A stretch of DNA of 64,000 nt from Mercurialis annua (taxonomy: Eukaryota > Streptophyta > Magnoliopsida > Malpighiales > Euphorbiaceae), in assembly GCF_937616625.2 (NCBI RefSeq), contig NC_065577.1:2025001-2089000 (forward strand), read 5' to 3'. Of the stretch, positions 59,601-64,000 are shown in pieces (within the stretch, counting starts at the first letter, position 1; every line of letters begins with the position of its first letter). Under the pieces are notes generated by a model that worked only from the letters and a program-made list of their open reading frames with translations, did not search any database and was not told the DNA's origin. Both the position numbers and the translations under genes were made by a program.

Positions 59601-62280
59601 TTAAATTAAATTTACTCAGATAAGTGGATATGTATAACTAAAATAATTAAAATCAGCTAGTTCAATTAATAGTATTAAAATATCTAATTAAAATTGATAA
59701 AAATAATAAATATGTAAAATTTATAATGCCGGTGTAATCGATACCTTATAGAGTTTTTCTGAAATGATAGCCTTTTGATGAGCATAAAGAATTCTTGAAT
59801 TCAAATCGAAGTCCAAATGAGTGACTGGATTACCTAATATAAATCCCTAATTTAATTTGAAAAAGTAAAATTTATCAAGTACAAAACTAAATAACACTTA
59901 ATTTTTTGTAATTAAAAAAAAAATTTACTTGAAGGTTTATTTGAGGCTCATTCTGTTTAGCATTCCCTGAAATATAAAATAAGAAACACTTTCATCAAAT
60001 AAAACAAAAAAATGTAGTTTCAAAAAAATAAAAATGAAAATATATAATTTTATTTGCCAAAATAAAATATATTTAGAGAAAATTACTCTAAAACTCCTCA
60101 CGTTTATCATAATTCACAGTTTGTTACCCCTTATTTGAAAATCAAACGATTTGATACCTCAAATATGATTTTATAAATTATAAGACACTTTTGTTAGTTC
60201 TGTTAATAATTTGAAATTTACTTTCAAACGATATGATACTTTAATTTCAATTATATAAACAATTTGATATCTCAGTTTTAATTATGTAAACGATTTGGTA
60301 CTTCATTTTCAAATAATTTGGTACTTCACATTTCATTCTGTTAGCGATTTGGTACCTATTTTTAACAGAAGGAATTTATATTTTTCAAAATCAAAACTGA
60401 GGTACCAAATCATTTAATTTTTAAATAAGGGGTACCAACCTGCGAATTATAACAAACGTGATAAGTTTTAGAGTAATATTCTCATTTATTTATGTTAATA
60501 TTTGATTAATAACTAAAAAGTGCACGACTTTTAATAAATTTTGCAATTGAAGTATATTTTAATGTTTGCAATATTATGTATGATTGTTTTAGAGTTTCAG
60601 GCAACTCAATCATCTAAATTTAATGTGATTAACCGTTATACACTATGTGTATATGGTCTCTTCTCTGATTAAATACATAGGCTTCAAATGATTGAGTTGT
60701 CTGAAATTTTAAAAACAATAAAAAATTGTGCATGAAATTATAAACAAAAAAGTATCATACACAAAATTATAAAAACTTGAAAGTTTGTGTATGATTTTAT
60801 AAAAAATTTTAAAAATAAGATTAGATTATAAATTTTACTAAAGGTTGTGTATTTTGTGACAATAAATCCTTTTTGTTTCTCTATTCTTACCAATAGAAAT
60901 TTCATGAACAACAACAGGAGCAACTATACCACCGTAAGAGTCACCACCAACATATAATGGATTTAATATAAATTTGGGGTGTGCCATAAGCCACTGCAAT
61001 ATGGAACATCATTACATTTTAATAATTTTAAGATTTGCAGTTTTACATTGAGATTGGACTGTCAAATTTAATCCAAATTCGCTGTTAATGTGTATCTATA
61101 ACAATTTGAAGTTAAATTACAAGTTTGAATCTCAAACACTGATCCAATAATAACATAAATAAATTTTAGGTAATTAATAGTACATAAATGAAAATAAGAA
61201 GTGTAGATATAAAAATGTACTCGTTTACTTAATTTAACCAATTTTTTATTTCATAAATATTACCTCAATTTTTTAAAAACCGACAACAATTAAGTCTCAT
61301 TTTTTCAAAAAAAAAAACTTAGTTGATATATGATTTGTGTAAAAATATGAAAATAAAATAAGATTTTAAATGCATGTATACATTTTTTTTGATTCATTTT
61401 TAAAAATATTACAAACACAACAAATTAAGTAATTAATAAATTGGACTAAAATCATAATTCATTTTTTTGGATTAAAAATTATCAAAACTACAATGTTTTT
61501 CCATTTGCAAGGAGGTCATTTTTTGGATAATGAAACTAAAAGACAAATGTATTAATATGTCGGTAGGTATTTTACTAACCTCTCTCAGAAAATCATAGAG
61601 TTGTGCTGCTGATGATCGATCACCAGTTTTATACCCTTCAGAAGTTGTTGCATATGAAAATCCAGTACCCACAGGTGAATCCAAATATATTACATTTGCC
61701 AACTGAGAAAATTTTATTTAAATTTTATTTTGTTATAGATAATAATATTAATTTATAATCTTTTTGATAGAATGGTCAAATATTTTGTGACAAAATTTTC
61801 CGTTATAAATTTATGACAGATTTCATAAAATATATGTGACAGTTACTTTTTAGTCGGTCAAATCTAGTAATATTCTGACAAATATTTCTGTCACGAAGGA
61901 TTTGGTTTTGTACTCTTTGCTTATTCCTCAAATTAATATTAGGGAGACATTACTTAATCGCTAAAAAAAAAAAGATGTTTATGCAATTTTATAGGGCCTA
62001 ATTGAATGATATTGTAAACTCGGTGAAATGATATATCATATGCTTATTCTTCCATTACTCACAATTATAAAATTTATCGAGATTCCATTAAAAAGAATAA
62101 ATACTAGGTCTACCCAAAGTTTAAAATTTGATTTTGATAGTCTTATTTTATTCAAAATCAAACGAAAAATTATTTTTAGAGTAAAGCGTATGAGCCTAAT
62201 CACCTTGGTCCATGAATATGGATTTAGCATCAATGTTGGCTTGTTGTCACTGATGTTTTCGTAATTGAAATTTAGGGGAC
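53659..62280 (-). CDS. serine carboxypeptidase-like protein, 5' end missing from window
   Basis: Plant SCPL proteins are secretory or vacuolar peptidases or acyltransferases. Twelve exons join in phase: 62280-62204, 61702-61580, 60993-60891, 59966-59929, 59846-59745, 59453-59367, 58435-58289, 57614-57543, 56758-56634, 56167-56054, 55792-55738, 53742-53659 (375 codons plus two bases, including the stop). Seen in order: GPLNFN, NPYSWTK, DSPVGTGFSYATT, the nucleophile motif GDSYGG, GFILGNPVT, two Cys segments, WANDQSVQNALHVRKGT, SGDNDLAIPHLGT with the catalytic Asp, and GGGHVATEIRP with the catalytic His. The triad is therefore intact. Family length is about 460 residues, so the signal peptide and WLTGGPGC oxyanion region, some 90 residues, should lie upstream. 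I do not find them in 62281-64000. The exon pattern and DSPVGTGFSY fit clade I, which includes acyltransferases. It could be truncated if no 5' exon exists past the edge. Confidence 0.9.
54039..54407. mobile_element. Mutator-type MITE, family E copy 3, in SCPL last intron
   Basis: Arms GTTAATTCCATATAAAATCA and complement GGTTAATTCCATATAAAATC. Flanks aaaattaag and aaaattaat are an 8/9 duplication. Confidence 0.82.
54715..55280. mobile_element. diverged family D-like repeat in SCPL last intron
   Basis: Ends resemble family D (AATTAAGGCTTCATTTCTTT; TTTTAAAAACAACTAAACCT), and a second inverted pair, GGCAAAAATTGAATAAATGA, lies inside. Poorly delimited. Confidence 0.4.
55423..55646. mobile_element. 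Mutator-type MITE, family C copy 3, in SCPL last intron
   Basis: Same palindrome as copies at 5873 and 39801. Perfect 9-base duplication ataacaaca at 55414-55422 and 55647-55655. It ends about 90 bases from the exon at 55738. Confidence 0.88.
57917..58243. mobile_element. hAT-like MITE in SCPL intron
   Basis: Termini AAGGGGCGAGCAAA and complement AAGGGTGAGCAAA. The interior has inverted CCGAATTAA/TTAATTCGG-type motifs. No clear 8-base duplication. Ends 45 bases from the exon at 58289. Confidence 0.6.
58547..59150. mobile_element. MITE, family B copy 4, enlarged, in SCPL intron
   Basis: Family B arms at both ends. The centre (about 58740-58915) carries extra sequence absent from other copies, probably a later insertion. 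Lies in the intron at 58436-59366. Confidence 0.7.
60075..60483. mobile_element. MITE, family B copy 5, in SCPL intron
   Basis: Arms AGAAAATTACTCTAAAACTC and complement GAGAATATTACTCTAAAACT. Same size and interior as the copy at 17713. In the intron at 59967-60890. Confidence 0.75.
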
Positions 62281-62450
62281 CTGCAAAATATTTAACAAAT
62301 GTAAGCTTGTATTAGAATGAAGAATATCAAGTATAAGTTTAATTACAAAATATTACAAACGTAGTAATTGTTGTTAATAAGATGCATGTTATTTGATTTC
62401 AAAAAAAAAGATGTATGTATATTATCTAAAAGAGAGAGTTAATTCTATAT

Positions 62451-63188
62451 TTTTTTTTTTTTTTGAGAATTCATCAAACTTCATTAATCGAATATGAAAC
62501 AGTTACATTTGTAAGAAATTCGGGAAAATTCGAAAACTAAACCCGATGACCTGACATGGAACAGACAACATGCTGCCTGATTCGCAGATCTGCTTACGAA
62601 AATAAAAAAATAAATTATCTAACTGTTTCGCCAATAAAGTACCGTTCTTCGCTCAATCTTCACCATCAACCGCAAACTGATTTATAAAATCAGAAACTAC
62701 CGTGACATCGGATATAACCAACACATGAAAACCCTTCATAAAAAAGGGACAACAACCTTTCACATAGAAAGGACAACAACCTTTCACATAGAAAGGACAA
62801 CAAACCCTTCATATAGAAAGGACAAAATAGAATTCTCAAAACAAAATACAATATTAAAACAATAAAAAAACTACTATAGCCCATGAACAATTTCATCTTT
62901 GTTGTTGAAAGATCTCCAATTTATCTTCGATTCTTGATTTATGAAAATTTCAATTGGATTTGCGTTTCGTCGATAAATATTAATCCATCAAGAAAAAAAA
63001 AAGAAAAAACTTTGGCTACTTATTATACTATATGAAATTAAAATAACATAAAAGAAAAGATGGCTACCGTCAATGGCATTACCTAAACCATTGACGGCAG
63101 CCGAAAAAGAATTGAAAAAAAAGTTATGGACGGCTAGGGTTTTTCAGAGAAAAAAAGAGAGAAGAGAGGCTAAAAAGGACTAGTTGAC
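62451..63188 (-). mobile_element. short LINE-type retrotransposed insertion
   Basis: Flanked by the perfect 17-base duplication gagagttaattctatat (62434-62450, 63189-63205). On the minus strand it starts with a C/T-rich leader (CTCTTCTCTC...) and ends TGATGAATTCTC plus 14 A. A 24-base unit (GTTGTCCTTTCTATGTGAAA) is repeated about three times near 62750-62825. No reverse transcriptase fits, so it is an internally deleted LINE or a retrocopied transcript. Confidence 0.82.
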
Positions 63189-63191
63189 GAG

Positions 63192-63560
63192 AGTTAATTC
63201 TATATAAAACCATTATTTTTACACTTTTTTTTATTTTAATCACGTCATTTAAAAAATGTCAAATAAAATCACAGCCTTTTATTTTTTTACAAATCTATTA
63301 CAAATGTGAAAATATATTTATCTTTGTTGACTCGACAATCGGAATTAACAAGAAATGAGTAAGATGAAGATATTTTTTTGTGTTAATTAGAACATTAGTC
63401 AGATTAGGACATTTATTTGGAAGAAAAAAGATACCGGATTTTCATATTAGTGATAGATTTGCAAAAAATTAGAATATGGTGATTTTATTTGTCATTTTTT
63501 AAAGGACGTGATTGAAATGAAAAAATGTACAAAGATGGTAATTTTATTATATAGAATTAA
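63192..63560. mobile_element. Mutator-type MITE, family E copy 4, split by the LINE-type insertion
   Basis: Arms GTTAATTCTATATAAAACCA and complement GGTTAATTCTATATAATAAA, as in the copies at 46862 and 54039. The retrotransposed insertion at 62451-63188 used its left terminus as target, duplicating it. Confidence 0.8.
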
Positions 63561-64000
63561 CCATAAAAAAAAACAACGGCATAATAACAAAATTTTTGTC
63601 ACTGAAAATGCAACTTCTTAGTAGGAAAAAACTTTCGTCACATTAGCAGTATAGTCCGTCCATCGAAAGTAAAAAAAACAAAACATATTTGGTGAGAAGT
63701 TGCGAGAAGTAATAAGAACGAAAAACATATCGTGGGCTTAAATTCATTTTGACATTCTGTCAAAAAAATAATTCATTTTGACATCGCAAAGTTTCAAACC
63801 TTTTAGCATCAAAAGATATTCGTCACAAAAGACAGTATAGCTGATAAAACAAGGTATTTGGCGACAAAAATATGAAAAGAAAGGGCAAAATAGACGGGCA
63901 ATATCCCGAATGGCTTGCATGCAATGATGTTTTTGTCATTTTTTATGTGAGAAAATATCCATTTATGGCTGCTTTTTACGTGAACTAAATCACTTTAATT
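63561..64000. other. probable SCPL first intron or 5' flank, nothing recognised
   Basis: No exon matching the expected signal peptide or WLTGGPGC segment is found here on the minus strand. AT-rich sequence only. Confidence 0.4.

Overview
The window is nuclear DNA of a dicot flowering plant. It is very AT-rich, its genes are cut by many GT-AG introns, no bacterial-style operon is present, and intergenic and intronic DNA is crowded with small transposon relics. The species cannot be named from the sequence. Five protein genes could be assembled exon by exon: (1) a pyridoxal kinase of the SOS4 type, minus strand, 8497-16228; (2) a SOB FIVE-LIKE (SOFL) gene, plus strand, 26115-27803, with an apparent one-base deletion near its 3' end; (3) a small putative plastid/thylakoid-lumen protein, minus strand, 39161-40628; (4) an MRS2/CorA-type magnesium transporter closest to MRS2-3, minus strand, 43382-46799; (5) a serine carboxypeptidase-like (SCPL) gene, minus strand, 53659 to at least 62280, whose first exon(s) lie beyond the right edge or are missing. 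Exon joins were checked for splice dinucleotides and phase. Family names come from recognised motifs, not from a database search.

Layout: 1-8.5 kb is repeats (G/T-rich 'ggttcggt' element, Mutator-type MITEs, a SINE, a 0.9 kb element with terminal inverted repeats, a GC-rich palindromic block). 8.5-16.2 kb is the kinase gene. 16.5-17.2 kb holds a patch resembling mitochondrial DNA (a group II intron domain V-like piece and a large-subunit rRNA piece). 17.7-26 kb is mostly AT-rich DNA with two repeats and no gene I can support. 26.1-27.8 kb is SOFL. 28-39 kb has no gene but holds a 416-bp tandem duplication, a CACTA element and several MITEs. 39-46.8 kb has the lumen-type protein gene and MRS2-3, separated by a PIF/Harbinger-type element with another element nested in it. 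47.9-53.5 kb is a nest of long-LTR retrotransposon LTRs carrying a SINE and arrays of covarying stem-loops. 53.6-62.3 kb is the SCPL gene, whose introns have collected MITEs of at least four families.

The genes have no obvious shared pathway: vitamin B6 salvage, cytokinin-related growth, a plastid protein, Mg2+ transport and an acyltransferase/peptidase. No defence island, CRISPR, phage or other dedicated system was seen. The most informative signals are the in-frame targeting extension on the kinase, its GC-AG intron, the SOFL frameshift, the several MITE families with intact 9-bp target duplications (one directly upstream of the MRS2-3 start codon), and the stem-loop arrays in the LTRs, where arms change but stay complementary while the loop core stays constant.
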